Positions 10,401 through 19,326 of a stretch of 64,000 nucleotides of DNA are shown piece after piece. Position 1 is the first letter of the stretch, and every line of letters begins with the position of its first letter. Made by a program: the position numbers and the translations under genes. The notes below the pieces were generated by a model. The model searched no databases, was not told the origin of the DNA, and worked only from the letters and a program-made list of their open reading frames with translations. Source of the stretch: Chlorobiota bacterium (lineage in GTDB: Bacteria; Bacteroidota; Ignavibacteria; OLB7); NCBI GenBank assembly GCA_016700335.1, contig CP065014.1, forward strand, positions 2,765,001 through 2,829,000, in the 5' to 3' direction.

Positions 10401-13400
10401 ACTTAGAGATGGTATATTAAATCCAGGTGAAGATGTAGGTATTGATGGATTGAACAATGATGAAGAAAGAAAAAAATATAATTCAACTGAAGATGACCCA
10501 GCAGGAGATGATTTTGTTGCCCTTCCATCTGGATCTCAAGATCCACCTTTAAGTGATTATAAGCGTCTAAATGGACTTGAAGGGAACATTACACGTGAAG
10601 ATGGACCTTTCCCAAATACTGAGGATTTGAATAATAATAGCAGTTTAGATTTGGATAATAGTTATTTCAGATATGAGCTTAACCTTGACCCAAACCCAAT
10701 TACAAATAAACAAATTGTTGGTTCTGGGAAAGGTTCTTGGAGACAATATAGAATACCCCTTAAAGCAGGTTATAGCAAAGTCGGTTCACCATCATTCTCT
10801 AATGTTGAAGCAATTCGATTGGCTATAAAAAGCTCATCACATGTTAGAATTAGAATAGCTGATATGAATATAGTTGGTAGTGAATGGAGGTCTCAAGGTT
10901 TACCACAAGATAGTGCATCTGATCCAAAATTAGATATTTCATTTGTAGGTGTTGATGAAAATTCAAGAGAGCCAGATTTTTATACAACTCCACCTGGAGT
11001 TCAACAAGATGTAAATCAAATAGATTTATCTACCAGAAACGAGCAGTCATTAGCTCTAACTGTTAAAGATTTAAATAGAGGTGAATCTCGTACTGCTGTT
11101 AGAGTTAGGCCAAGACCTTTAGATTTATTTAATTACAAACAATTGAAGTATTTTGTACATGGAAGTAATGATATGGATGCCGAAATCCTTCCTGGAACTT
11201 CAGCTAAAGTATTTGCATATATCCGTTTTGGATGGGATACTTTAAATTATTATGAATATAGATTCCCACTAACAAGCGGCTGGATGGAGCATGTAATAGA
11301 GTTTTCAGAAATTTCAGCTATTAAACAACTAAAAGGAGCAAATGTTAATTTGCCTTATTTTGTAGGAGCTAAAAATTCTGGAACTCAGTTTGGAATTCTT
11401 GGAACACCATCTTTAACAAGAATTCAATACATTGCTTATGGTATTGAAAACAATGCTTACCCAGGCTCATTAACATCTACAATGTGGGTTAATGAACTTA
11501 GAGTAGTTCAGGCTGAAGATACAAAAGATTGGGCTGCTGCTTTTTCTACAAACATTAATTTAGCTGATTTAGGTTCAATTGATTTTAATTTTAAAAAGTC
11601 AAATCCTAATTTTCATACTCTTGAAGAAAGATTTGGAAATCGAGTTGAATCAACTAACTGGAACTTCAATTCAAATTATAAATTAGAGAAATTTTTACCT
11701 GAGAGTTTTAAAGGTTCTGGTATACCTTTAATTTATAATCATACTGAAACAATTGAAACACCAAGATATTTAAACAACTCCGATGTTGAGGTTAATGGTG
11801 CAATTTCTAGAGCTTTACTCGATTCAACAAATCCTAGAAAAAATGAGATTGCTGATAGCTTGAGAACTGCTGGGGAGAACCTAAAAGTGAGCGATCAGTT
11901 CAGTTTGTCAAATATTAAAATTGCTTTCCCAGGTCAAGATGTTGTTTCAAGATTATTACTCAACAATTTAACTTTTGGTTATAATTATAGCCAAGATAGA
12001 GAAAGATCTTCAACAATTGAAAATCGATTTTCATGGAATTGGAACTTTGTTGGAAGGTACGGTTTAAATATTCCTCAATCATTTGAAATCAAACCAGTTA
12101 CTTTTTTAACAGATGTTCCTTTATTAGATTTCTGGAAAGACTTTAGGGTTAATTTATTACCTTCAAATATTGCGTTTGGAACTAAAATTGACAGATCCAG
12201 AACTACTGAAAAGCTTAGAGCAGTTCCAGAAGCAAGCCCTGTAAGAAGAGCTTTTAATACAAATCGTAATGCTAGCTTTAGCTGGAGAATGAACGAAGGT
12301 GGCTTAGTAAACTTAACTACTGATTATTCGTTAAATGCTTCAAGTTCTTTATCACATCTCGAAACTGATGATTATGGGAGACAAAGATCTGGAGGTGATA
12401 TTACTTCTGATTTGATTTTAGGAAATGGTAAATTATTTGATTTTGGGAACGATAATAGTTTAACTCAATCTATTACTTTTAACACCAGACCTAGAATTCC
12501 ATTCATTCCTTCAATTGATAGATATGTTACTCCAACAGCAAGATATAAAGTTGATTATACATGGAATGATATCCTCGGGCAAACTTTATCAAATAGTAGT
12601 TTTACCAAATCTGCCTCTTGGAATTCAACTGGAACTCTAGGATTAGATATTAGACTTGGTCAAATTGGAAGAGCAATTTTTGGAGATTCAAAACCTGAAG
12701 ATGGGTCTTTAAAAACAATTTTAAGATACTTAATAAAATTCCCGATTTTTGATTTTGAAAGACTTAGCTTAAATTTTAGTCAGAATAATGGTGCCAAAAA
12801 TGATGGATTAATTGGGTCTGGAGGTATAACAAATTTTTGGGCTAGAAGTATTGTTCCATTAGGTTCAGAGGACAATCAATATGGTCCTGGCATGGCTTAT
12901 CAGCTTGGTTTATTAGATGATCCTCATGGTAAGTTAAAACCAGTTTTTACATCTGCTTTTCCTTTTATCGGATTTCAAAAAGAGCAAGGTAAACGTGCTC
13001 CAAACATTTATGTAACCGATGAGTTTTCACAAAAAAATACTCTATCTGGTAGTACCGATCGTCCTCTATGGCCTGGAGCTAATTTATCATTAAATTGGAG
13101 TTCAGATTTTGGAATTAATCAAAAAACTTCTGTTACAACAGATAATGCTGGGAATGTTACTTTTACGAATCCTTTTTTAGCAGGAACATTATCAAGAACA
13201 TTTTTAAGTCTGCCAAATATTCTTTTCCTTAATCTTTTTCATAATGATGCTGAAGGTGTTGCAGATGAATATAAATCAAGGAAGGATAAAATTGTTGAGC
13301 CTCAATTACCTTTAGTTGCTAGTGCTCAAGATTCGATAAATTATAATTCTCAACTTATAGGTTATAACAAACTTTTATCAGAAGCGGCTACTTCAGCTTT

Positions 13401-14112
13401 TGAAGATCAACTTGAATCTTTTAGTTGGATTCCTAAACCCATTAGTAGATATTTCCCTAGAATAAATTGGAGAATTGATTGGAATGGTTTGGAGAAACTT
13501 CCATTTTTTTCAAGTTGGACTCAAAGTGTTTCTTTGAGGCACGCATATGCAAGCAAATATACTCGTGGCTTTAGAATGACTGATAGTGGCGAAGTACCTG
13601 AAGCTCAAACAGTTACAAGAGGGTTTTCACCTTTGGTTTCTCTCTCATTATCAGGCAAGCAAGAAGCCCTAGCAAATGGAACTTTAACTGCTTCATTAAG
13701 CTTTAATACCACAACTGAATTTTCACTTATTACTGCTGCTCGTTCTGAAATTTCTCAAGATTCTAAGAATGAATTACAGGTTAGTGTTTCATATCAGAAA
13801 AGAGGCTTTGAGTTCCCATTGTTTGGTTTGAATTTGAAAAATGATATTGAGTTTCAATTCACAGGGAGCATGAGTAAAAATAATCGTAAAAGATTTAATT
13901 TAACTGAGTTTAAACCAGAAGGTCAAAACGATGGATCTACTAAATTAAACCTCAGACCTAGTATAAGATATACAATGTCAAATACCGTTAGTGCATCTGC
14001 TTTTCTGCAATATGATGCAACTATTCCTGATGCTGATGGTTCAAAAGATATTTCAAGAAGTACTACAAAAATTGGTATAGATATGAGGATTGGAATTTCT
14101 GGTGGTAGGTAA
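7450..14112 (+). CDS. sprA: T9SS outer-membrane translocon SprA/Sov
   Basis: A protein of about 2,220 residues forming the giant outer-membrane barrel through which T9SS cargo leaves the periplasm. SprA-family stretches are visible: GAAYIDDFESGSKRQIPLG and RGLPFYSTNLNQENMDF, with many barrel-like strands in the C-terminal half (for example LNLRPSIRYTMSNTVSASAF). The N-terminus contains a signal peptide (IYLLVWAALTLCSNTLFS, cut before QTDTN). An in-frame TTG at 7411 would only lengthen the leader; ATG at 7450 is preferred and ATG at 7468 is possible. It stands alone between the BY-kinase and a strong terminator. The T9SS sorting tails of the proteases at 20.7-26.7 kb would depend on this gene. 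Confidence 0.93.
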   Translation: MYLYNLMYKSNNQAINRVNPLNKFPIKFKIYLLVWAALTLCSNTLFSQTDTNNLDKRFSKTLPQKQYSPLDNSFPFESYKHIVEFDSLSSNVFLYETLFGRRIGQPRILSLDEYISLRQKENQQRLWDERSVKYDIANAQKDVKDDLQKLLGNGLGIDIPIPQSPIFSIFGAPQVSFNVNGNVNLSAGWQWDNNNLTSINSFSSTQSAPFFNQNIQVSTTARIGDKLKLSTDFDTERSFDFDNQLKIDFGGTQASDDDIIQRFEFGNVQMSNPNSTLIGGSQALFGIKSGFKFGPLNLTTLASQKRGEKRVLNASNGTIKNQIYLKPYDYAYNHFWLDTTYLGFYDIYYTNNPPAATPSMEPFNVNEIEVYEQTKDVSVAAQFQAVAYSDLPILPPGGRYPISLRTPPQTASAGDVQKGSFIRLDPNRYELDRILGNITIKSLSTDKSYAVAYRTGGRGSYGEFSNVRGDSNEIVILKLIYVNNIQPGYKTLWKRQMKNIYQLQGVRNVDLQNSKIKITYGIPPDTSEVYRVSGSPYIVEALGVDRNGSLGGSIQPDGQFDINNPSFFKQSTGEIIFPSTEPFRKGLREKLGGNAEQFVIDAIYDKTREEAQRDTKVGRYTISADVSGSSGANIPLGVYNLAQNSVRVISNGSPLQENVDYRVDYSFGQVTLISPRALNSASSLQIEYEQNDLFSVSQKTMLGLRADYDLFRKRNVESMLGMTLMRYGQTYQINKIQLGGGDEPFTNVMLGFDGNIKFNKVNFITKAIDALPFLKTEAPSSFSARGEWAVALPNPNNKTSLVESDLGKGAAYIDDFESGSKRQIPLGITYTLWQTASPPLDQELGITDSARNAKKANMFWFNPRVKPDENEIWPDKNKGGLQTVKKDVIELQYEPSLRGMYNSNINYDKTPSIIDSSWSGIMRGLPFYSTNLNQENMDFIEITLSVDDYKPNDSKLYFDIGRISEDVVLNGNLNTEDGCRVDNPLRDGILNPGEDVGIDGLNNDEERKKYNSTEDDPAGDDFVALPSGSQDPPLSDYKRLNGLEGNITREDGPFPNTEDLNNNSSLDLDNSYFRYELNLDPNPITNKQIVGSGKGSWRQYRIPLKAGYSKVGSPSFSNVEAIRLAIKSSSHVRIRIADMNIVGSEWRSQGLPQDSASDPKLDISFVGVDENSREPDFYTTPPGVQQDVNQIDLSTRNEQSLALTVKDLNRGESRTAVRVRPRPLDLFNYKQLKYFVHGSNDMDAEILPGTSAKVFAYIRFGWDTLNYYEYRFPLTSGWMEHVIEFSEISAIKQLKGANVNLPYFVGAKNSGTQFGILGTPSLTRIQYIAYGIENNAYPGSLTSTMWVNELRVVQAEDTKDWAAAFSTNINLADLGSIDFNFKKSNPNFHTLEERFGNRVESTNWNFNSNYKLEKFLPESFKGSGIPLIYNHTETIETPRYLNNSDVEVNGAISRALLDSTNPRKNEIADSLRTAGENLKVSDQFSLSNIKIAFPGQDVVSRLLLNNLTFGYNYSQDRERSSTIENRFSWNWNFVGRYGLNIPQSFEIKPVTFLTDVPLLDFWKDFRVNLLPSNIAFGTKIDRSRTTEKLRAVPEASPVRRAFNTNRNASFSWRMNEGGLVNLTTDYSLNASSSLSHLETDDYGRQRSGGDITSDLILGNGKLFDFGNDNSLTQSITFNTRPRIPFIPSIDRYVTPTARYKVDYTWNDILGQTLSNSSFTKSASWNSTGTLGLDIRLGQIGRAIFGDSKPEDGSLKTILRYLIKFPIFDFERLSLNFSQNNGAKNDGLIGSGGITNFWARSIVPLGSEDNQYGPGMAYQLGLLDDPHGKLKPVFTSAFPFIGFQKEQGKRAPNIYVTDEFSQKNTLSGSTDRPLWPGANLSLNWSSDFGINQKTSVTTDNAGNVTFTNPFLAGTLSRTFLSLPNILFLNLFHNDAEGVADEYKSRKDKIVEPQLPLVASAQDSINYNSQLIGYNKLLSEAATSAFEDQLESFSWIPKPISRYFPRINWRIDWNGLEKLPFFSSWTQSVSLRHAYASKYTRGFRMTDSGEVPEAQTVTRGFSPLVSLSLSGKQEALANGTLTASLSFNTTTEFSLITAARSEISQDSKNELQVSVSYQKRGFEFPLFGLNLKNDIEFQFTGSMSKNNRKRFNLTEFKPEGQNDGSTKLNLRPSIRYTMSNTVSASAFLQYDATIPDADGSKDISRSTTKIGIDMRIGISGGR

Positions 14113-14138
14113 TTAATCCGTTTTTTAGATATAAATTA

Positions 14139-14175
14139 AAAAACCACCTTATAATTAAATTATTAGGTGGTTTTT
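14139..14175 (+). terminator. Intrinsic terminator after sprA
   Basis: AAAAACCACCT at 14139-14149 pairs with AGGTGGTTTTT at 14165-14175 across a 15-base AT loop. The right arm ends in a T run, the classical form, 27 bases after the sprA stop. Confidence 0.85.
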
Positions 14176-14298
14176 CAATTCTAGAATTTCAAGAACTATT
14201 TCATTTAACTATATAATCATTTTTTTAATTTCCTTATTTTGAAAATAATAAAGTTATTCTTTATAACGTCTGTTTTTATATAATATAAAATAATTAAT

Positions 14299-15621
14299 AT
14301 GTCAGACTCGAAAATTGTGTTACAAAAAAGACTCGAAGAAATAGAATTTGAACTTTCTATATTATACGAAGATAGGAATCAACTCCAATTGCAATGGCAT
14401 TTAGAAAAAGATCTTATTGCTGAAACTAGAGATCTTAAAAACCAAATTGAGAGTTTGAGATTTGAAGCAGAAAATTTTGAAAGATTAGGTGAATTAGGTA
14501 AAGTTGCAGAGATTAGATATGGCACCATTTTAGAGACTCAAAAACAATTAGAAATAACTCAAAAGAAATTAATTGAAGCACAATCAAATCAACAACTTCT
14601 AAAGGAAGAAGTTGGGGCTGATGATATTGCAGAAGTCGTAGCTAAATGGACAGGAATTCCAGTTTCAAGAATGCTAGAAAGTGAAAGAACAAAACTTATT
14701 AAGATGGAAGGAAGACTTCATGAAAGGGTTATTGGTCAAGATGAAGCTGTTACCGCTGTTTCTAATTCAATTAGAAGATCTAGAGCAGGTTTACAAGATC
14801 AAAATAGACCGATTGGATCATTTATTTTTTTAGGAACAACTGGGGTTGGTAAAACTGAACTTGCGAGATCTTTAGCAGATTTTTTGTTTGATGATGAGAA
14901 TGCTTTAATAAGAATAGATATGAGTGAGTATATGGAGAAATTCTCTGTTTCAAGGCTTATTGGATCTCCTCCTGGATATGTTGGATATGAAGAAGGCGGT
15001 CAATTAACTGAACCAGTGAGAAGAAAACCTTACTCTGTAGTTTTGCTTGATGAGATTGAAAAAGCTCATCCAGAAGTATTCAATATCTTGCTTCAAGTTC
15101 TTGATGAAGGTAGGTTAACTGATAGTAAAGGAACTCTTGTGAGTTTTAAAAATACTATCATAATTATGACTTCAAATATTGGTTCAGATATTCTTCAATC
15201 TAATTTAAATAATGCTAAAACGCCTGAAGAAGTTGACCAGGCTTTAATGACGTCTAGATTAAAATTGATTGAACTTTTACGTAAACAAATGAGACCTGAA
15301 TTCTTAAATAGGATAGATGATATTATTGTTTTTAAACCATTAACTCAAATTGAGATTAGACAAATTGTAAATGTTCAATTGAAAAAAACAGAGGAGATGT
15401 TACAAAGCAATAGAATTGGATTTGAAATCACAGATGATGCAAAAGATTGGATAGCAAAATTGGGGTTTGATATTACTTATGGTGCAAGACCATTAAAAAG
15501 AGTTATTCAAAAACATATCCTAAATCCACTTTCAATTTCTATGCTAGATGGAACTTATTTTGCAGGTGATATAATAAAAATTTCACTCGATAATTCTGGT
15601 CATTTTAAATTTTCAAAATAA
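14299..15621 (+). CDS. Half-length ClpB-like protein: middle domain plus second AAA+ domain only
   Basis: A 440-residue protein matching only the C-terminal half of the disaggregase ClpB, which is normally about 860 residues. It opens with a coiled-coil segment like the end of the ClpB M domain (RLEEIEFELS, LGELGKVAEIRYG) and KWTGIPVSRM. The complete NBD2 follows: Walker A GTTGVGKT 179-186, pore loop GYVGYEEGG 226-234, Walker B VVLLDEIEKAH 247-257, sensor-1 TSN 291-293, arginine finger in FLNRID near 338, and sensor-2 GARPLKR near 395-401. The N domain and NBD1 are absent, an in-frame TAA at 14281-14283 closes the frame upstream, and a terminator lies between it and sprA. All ATPase residues are intact, so it is not an obvious pseudogene. 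It may be a stand-alone single-ring variant or a remnant of a second clpB. Confidence 0.88.
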   Translation: MSDSKIVLQKRLEEIEFELSILYEDRNQLQLQWHLEKDLIAETRDLKNQIESLRFEAENFERLGELGKVAEIRYGTILETQKQLEITQKKLIEAQSNQQLLKEEVGADDIAEVVAKWTGIPVSRMLESERTKLIKMEGRLHERVIGQDEAVTAVSNSIRRSRAGLQDQNRPIGSFIFLGTTGVGKTELARSLADFLFDDENALIRIDMSEYMEKFSVSRLIGSPPGYVGYEEGGQLTEPVRRKPYSVVLLDEIEKAHPEVFNILLQVLDEGRLTDSKGTLVSFKNTIIIMTSNIGSDILQSNLNNAKTPEEVDQALMTSRLKLIELLRKQMRPEFLNRIDDIIVFKPLTQIEIRQIVNVQLKKTEEMLQSNRIGFEITDDAKDWIAKLGFDITYGARPLKRVIQKHILNPLSISMLDGTYFAGDIIKISLDNSGHFKFSK

Positions 15622-15686
15622 ATTCACACAAAAGTTTTTTCATCAATAATTTTTAATTTTTTGCAACTTATTAATCAAACAATTTA

Positions 15687-15914
15687 ATGAGTTTATTTTT
15701 AAAAAATAATTTGACTCTACCAATAATATTAAGCCTTACATTAGGCTTAATGCCTTATTTCCCTCAGCCACATATTCTTGGTAAATTGAAATGGGTAATT
15801 GGTGGAGGAAATGGTATGACTTTTATTGATTGGGCTGATTTATTATGGCATTCTTTTCCATTTGTTTGGTTAATTTTTGTAATAATTTTTAAAATTAAAA
15901 ATCTGCAAAAGTGA
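15687..15914 (+). CDS. Small conserved inner-membrane protein (often annotated 'RND transporter')
   Basis: A 75-residue protein with two hydrophobic segments (about 9-25 and 55-70) separated by PQPHILGKLKWVIGGG and FIDWADLLWHSFPFVW. This pattern (LGLMPYFPQPH...GKL...DW.DLL.H..P) is shared by a family of very small membrane proteins that databases often call RND transporter, without evidence of transport. The last four bases overlap the GTG start of the ABC ATPase gene, so the two are translationally coupled. It may serve as a membrane partner of that ATPase; this is inference. Confidence 0.65.
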   Translation: MSLFLKNNLTLPIILSLTLGLMPYFPQPHILGKLKWVIGGGNGMTFIDWADLLWHSFPFVWLIFVIIFKIKNLQK

Positions 15915-16663
15915 TAGAAATTAATAACATTACTAAAATATACAATCAAAATTCTCCTAACCAAGTTTCTGCTTTAAACGATGTTTCAATAAATATTAAA
16001 AAAGGAGAATTTTTAATGATTATTGGTTCAAATGGTTCTGGTAAATCAACTTTGGTAAAAATGATTGCAGGTACAGAAAAATTGAATTCTGGGAATATCA
16101 TTTTTAATAAAATTGATATTACTAAAAAATCTGATTTTAAAAGAAGTAAACTAATTTCAAGACTCTTTCAAGATCCACTTCAAGGTACCTCTTCTGAACT
16201 CTCAATTTTACATAACTTCAGGCTTGCTTTTCTTAGAACTAAAAGTAAAAATTTAATTATTGGTACTGGAAAGGATTTCCGAAATTTTGTAAAGTCCAAA
16301 ATCTCTATTTTAGATATGGGATTAGAAAATAACATTGATCAAGCTATAGGTACTTTATCTGGTGGTCAAAGACAAGCAATTACGCTGCTAATGGCAGTAT
16401 TGGACAACACAGAACTTCTTTTGTTAGATGAACCAACTGCTGCACTTGATCCTTTAACTTCAGATTTTGTAATGTTTCTGATTGATAAAATAATTAGAGA
16501 TTTAAGTTTAACTGCAATTTGTGTTACTCATGATTTAACTTATGCACTCAAATTTGGTTCAAGATTAATTCAAATGAAAAATGGAAAAGTACTAAAAGAT
16601 ATTCAATCAAATCAGAAAAAAGAATTAACAAATAAGGAAATATATTCTTGGTTTGAAAAATAG
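15911..16663 (+). CDS. ABC transporter ATP-binding protein (COG1101-like)
   Basis: A 250-residue ATPase with Walker A GSNGSGKST near residues 38-46, signature LSGGQRQ near 154-160, Walker B LLLLDEPTAALDP near 174-186 and the switch His in CVTHDLTYAL. The Q-loop region FQDPLQGTSSELSILHNF is typical of the ATPase paired with TrpX/TrpY-type substrate-binding and permease proteins for small aromatic or branched solutes. Those partners are not next to it: the upstream neighbour is a 75-residue membrane protein and the downstream gene is gatA. Translation probably starts at GTG, overlapping the upstream stop. The substrate cannot be inferred. Confidence 0.8.
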   Translation: MIEINNITKIYNQNSPNQVSALNDVSINIKKGEFLMIIGSNGSGKSTLVKMIAGTEKLNSGNIIFNKIDITKKSDFKRSKLISRLFQDPLQGTSSELSILHNFRLAFLRTKSKNLIIGTGKDFRNFVKSKISILDMGLENNIDQAIGTLSGGQRQAITLLMAVLDNTELLLLDEPTAALDPLTSDFVMFLIDKIIRDLSLTAICVTHDLTYALKFGSRLIQMKNGKVLKDIQSNQKKELTNKEIYSWFEK

Positions 16664-16815
16664 AAAAATTACCTCCTTTAGATGTCAGTTTATTTACCCC
16701 AACAATTTATTTGTTAATTGATTTATAAAGAATCATCATAGATAAATACCTAAAAATTATTAGTTAACAGCAATCATTTCCTTATTTTCACGTACTAATT
16801 AATTTAAAGATTTTG

Positions 16816-18240
16816 ATGTATAAAGATTTCCGAGAAAAACTAATTTCAGGAGAAACAACCTGTTCTGCAAATCTCATAAATTCCTTCAATATAATTAACG
16901 ATAATCTAAATCTTAATGCATTTGTATCATTGATTAAAGATAAATCAATTGAAAGAGCAGCAGAAATTGATAATCGAATTAAGAATAATTCTCAAATTGG
17001 AAAGTTAGCTGGTATGACTTTTGCAATCAAAGATAATATTGCAGTTAAAGGTGAAGGATTGACTTGCGGATCTAAGATATTAGAAAATTTCCGTTCATTA
17101 TATTCGGCAACAGTTGTAAATAAACTTGAAAGTGAAGATGCTATAATTTTAGCAAAATCAAACATGGATGAATTTGCAATGGGTTCATCTGGAGAGTTTT
17201 CTTATTTCGGTAGAACTCTTAATCCTCATGACCTAACAAGAGTGCCTGGGGGATCTTCAAGTGGGTCTGGTGTATCTGTTGCTGCTGGTATGACTATTGC
17301 ATCATTAGGTTCTGAAACAGGTGGTTCAGTACGTCAACCAGCATCTTTTTTGGGGCTTGTTGGAACTAAGCCAACTTATGGTAGAGTTAGCCGTTACGGA
17401 CTTACTGCTTTTGCTTCTTCACTCGACCAAGTAAGCCCATTCACTAATTGTGTTTATGATTCAGCTTTAATAATGGAGGTGATTTCTGGGGTTGATTCAA
17501 ATGATATGACATCTTCTAATCGTGAAGTTCCTGAGTATTCAAAAATGCTTAATGCTGAAAATTTAAATGGTTTAAAAGTTGGTATTCCTAAAGAATATTT
17601 TATTGATGGAATTGAACCAGATATTCTAAAAGCAATTGATGAAACTAAAAAATTATTAGTTGATTCTGGTGCTGAAGTAATTGAAGTTTCTTTACCTAAT
17701 ACCGAATATACAATTCCTTGTTATTATGTAATTGCAACTGCTGAAGCCAGTTCAAACTTAGCCAGATTTGATGGTGCAAGATATGGCTACAGAAGTCCAA
17801 ATGCTCAAACACTTGAAGAAATGTATGTTTTAAGCCGTACTGAGGGTTTTGGAGAAGAAGTTAAAAGAAGAATCATGACAGGAACTTTTGTTCTTTCTAG
17901 TGGTTATTACGATGCATACTATAAAAAAGCTCAACAAGTTAGAAGGTTATTAACAAATGATTTTAAAAATGCTTTTTCAGATGTAGATGTATTGCTAACC
18001 CCAACAGCACCAACAACTTCATTTAAATTTGGAGAAAAATTAAACAATCCAATAGCAATGTACTTAAGCGACATCTTTACAGCAGGTGGCAATTTATCTG
18101 GTGTTCCAGCCATTTCAATCCCTTGCGGAAAAAGTTCAGAAAATAATATGCCAATTGGAATTCAGCTAATTACTTCTCATTTTAGAGAAGATCTTATGTT
18201 CAGAGTTGCAGAGTTTATTGAACGAAACAATAAAAATTAA
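16816..18240 (+). CDS. gatA: Asp/Glu-tRNA amidotransferase subunit A
   Basis: A 474-residue amidase subunit of GatCAB, which converts Glu-tRNA(Gln) or Asp-tRNA(Asn) to the amidated form using ammonia from glutamine. The amidase-signature triad is visible: Lys72 in FAIKDNIAVKG, the cis-Ser in GGSSSGSGVS (147-149), and the nucleophile Ser171 in TGGSVRQPAS. Length is normal for the family. The ATG at 16816 is used rather than the adjacent TTG three bases upstream. gatB and gatC are not in the window. It runs toward the YggS gene on the other strand. Confidence 0.95.
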   Translation: MYKDFREKLISGETTCSANLINSFNIINDNLNLNAFVSLIKDKSIERAAEIDNRIKNNSQIGKLAGMTFAIKDNIAVKGEGLTCGSKILENFRSLYSATVVNKLESEDAIILAKSNMDEFAMGSSGEFSYFGRTLNPHDLTRVPGGSSSGSGVSVAAGMTIASLGSETGGSVRQPASFLGLVGTKPTYGRVSRYGLTAFASSLDQVSPFTNCVYDSALIMEVISGVDSNDMTSSNREVPEYSKMLNAENLNGLKVGIPKEYFIDGIEPDILKAIDETKKLLVDSGAEVIEVSLPNTEYTIPCYYVIATAEASSNLARFDGARYGYRSPNAQTLEEMYVLSRTEGFGEEVKRRIMTGTFVLSSGYYDAYYKKAQQVRRLLTNDFKNAFSDVDVLLTPTAPTTSFKFGEKLNNPIAMYLSDIFTAGGNLSGVPAISIPCGKSSENNMPIGIQLITSHFREDLMFRVAEFIERNNKN

Positions 18241-18308
18241 ATCAATATTTTCTAATTTTTTATTTTACATTAAAAAAAATTTGGGATTTTAATTTAACTA
18301 CTTCTCAA

Positions 18309-18998
18309 TTATCTATCGCTAAATATTGCTGTTCCAATTCTTATTAATGTTGCTCCTTCCTCAATTGCAACTCTAAAATCTTGAGTCATTCCCATTGATA
18401 AATGAGGTAGTTCTATTCCTAAGTTATTAGAAATATCGTTTTTTATTTCTTTTAACATTTTAAAATATGGCCTTACTTTTTCTAAATCCTCGTGCTCCTT
18501 TGGTATTGTCATTAATCCTTTTAATACAATATTAGAATAACCTTGAATCTCAGTGGCTAGATTTAATGCGTCTTCTGGAGGTACACCACTTTTAGTACCT
18601 TCACCTGATGTGTTTACTTGAATTAAGACTTGTAAAATTTTTCCTAAGTTTCCAGAATGATTGTTAAGTTCATTAGCTAATGAAATTGAATCAACTGTAT
18701 GAACCATAAAGGACCCAGGAGCAATATACTTAACTTTATTTCTTTGAAGGTTTCCAATGAAATGCCATCTAATATCTGAGTTATTTATTATTAGATTTTT
18801 ATCCCTTAACTCCTGTGCATAATTTTCGCCTATATCTATTATCCCGCAATTAACTGCTTCTATAATCAATTCAACTGGTTTTTTTTTTGATACCGCAATT
18901 AAAGTAACTTCTTTTGGGTTTCTATTAAATTCACTACAAGTTAAATTAATTTGATTACGAATAAAATTTATATTTTCTGAAATGGTTGTTGGTCTCAT
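18309..18998 (-). CDS. yggS: YggS/PROSC-family pyridoxal-phosphate homeostasis protein
   Basis: A 229-residue single-domain fold-III PLP protein that buffers free PLP and influences amino-acid and 2-ketoacid pools; it has no established enzymatic reaction. Family motifs are present: LIAVSKKKP with the PLP lysine at 38, DIGENYAQEL, WHFIGNLQRNKVKY, VLIQVNTSGE and the phosphate-binding end LSMGMTQDF and RIGTAIF. MGMT replaces the more usual MGMS, a mild change. It starts at ATG and faces gatA tail to tail. Confidence 0.92.
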   Translation of the reverse strand: MRPTTISENINFIRNQINLTCSEFNRNPKEVTLIAVSKKKPVELIIEAVNCGIIDIGENYAQELRDKNLIINNSDIRWHFIGNLQRNKVKYIAPGSFMVHTVDSISLANELNNHSGNLGKILQVLIQVNTSGEGTKSGVPPEDALNLATEIQGYSNIVLKGLMTIPKEHEDLEKVRPYFKMLKEIKNDISNNLGIELPHLSMGMTQDFRVAIEEGATLIRIGTAIFSDR

Positions 18999-19326
18999 TG
19001 GTATTTTTTTTTCACTAAAGTTATTATAAATAATTTAAAATATTACTGATTATTTTTTGAAACAAAACAATTCTAAAATTTAGTATTTACAAATTTTAAT
19101 TTAATATTTATTTTTTTTATCAAGAGTATAAAATTAATTATATATTTGTAATGTAAAAAATTAGGATATTTGTTCCTTATCACTTCAAACTAGAGTTAAT
19201 AGATAAATCATTTCTACATCCATTGTTTTTTAGCCTGATTTTTTACAAGACCAATTAGATTTTTTTACCGATATATTTCTTCACAAACAAAACTTTTTTT
19301 CAAAAGACATTTCTTTCTATTAAGCA
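18999..19326. promoter_or_regulatory. Intergenic region between yggS and rho (divergent promoters)
   Basis: These 328 AT-rich bases separate two divergent genes and must hold both promoters. TATATTTG at 19141-19148 fits the Bacteroidota -7 element TAnnTTTG in the rho direction, which would leave a leader of about 180 bases. I see no convincing -33 element, stem-loop or short gene. A rho leader used for autoregulation is plausible but not shown by the sequence. Confidence 0.35.
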
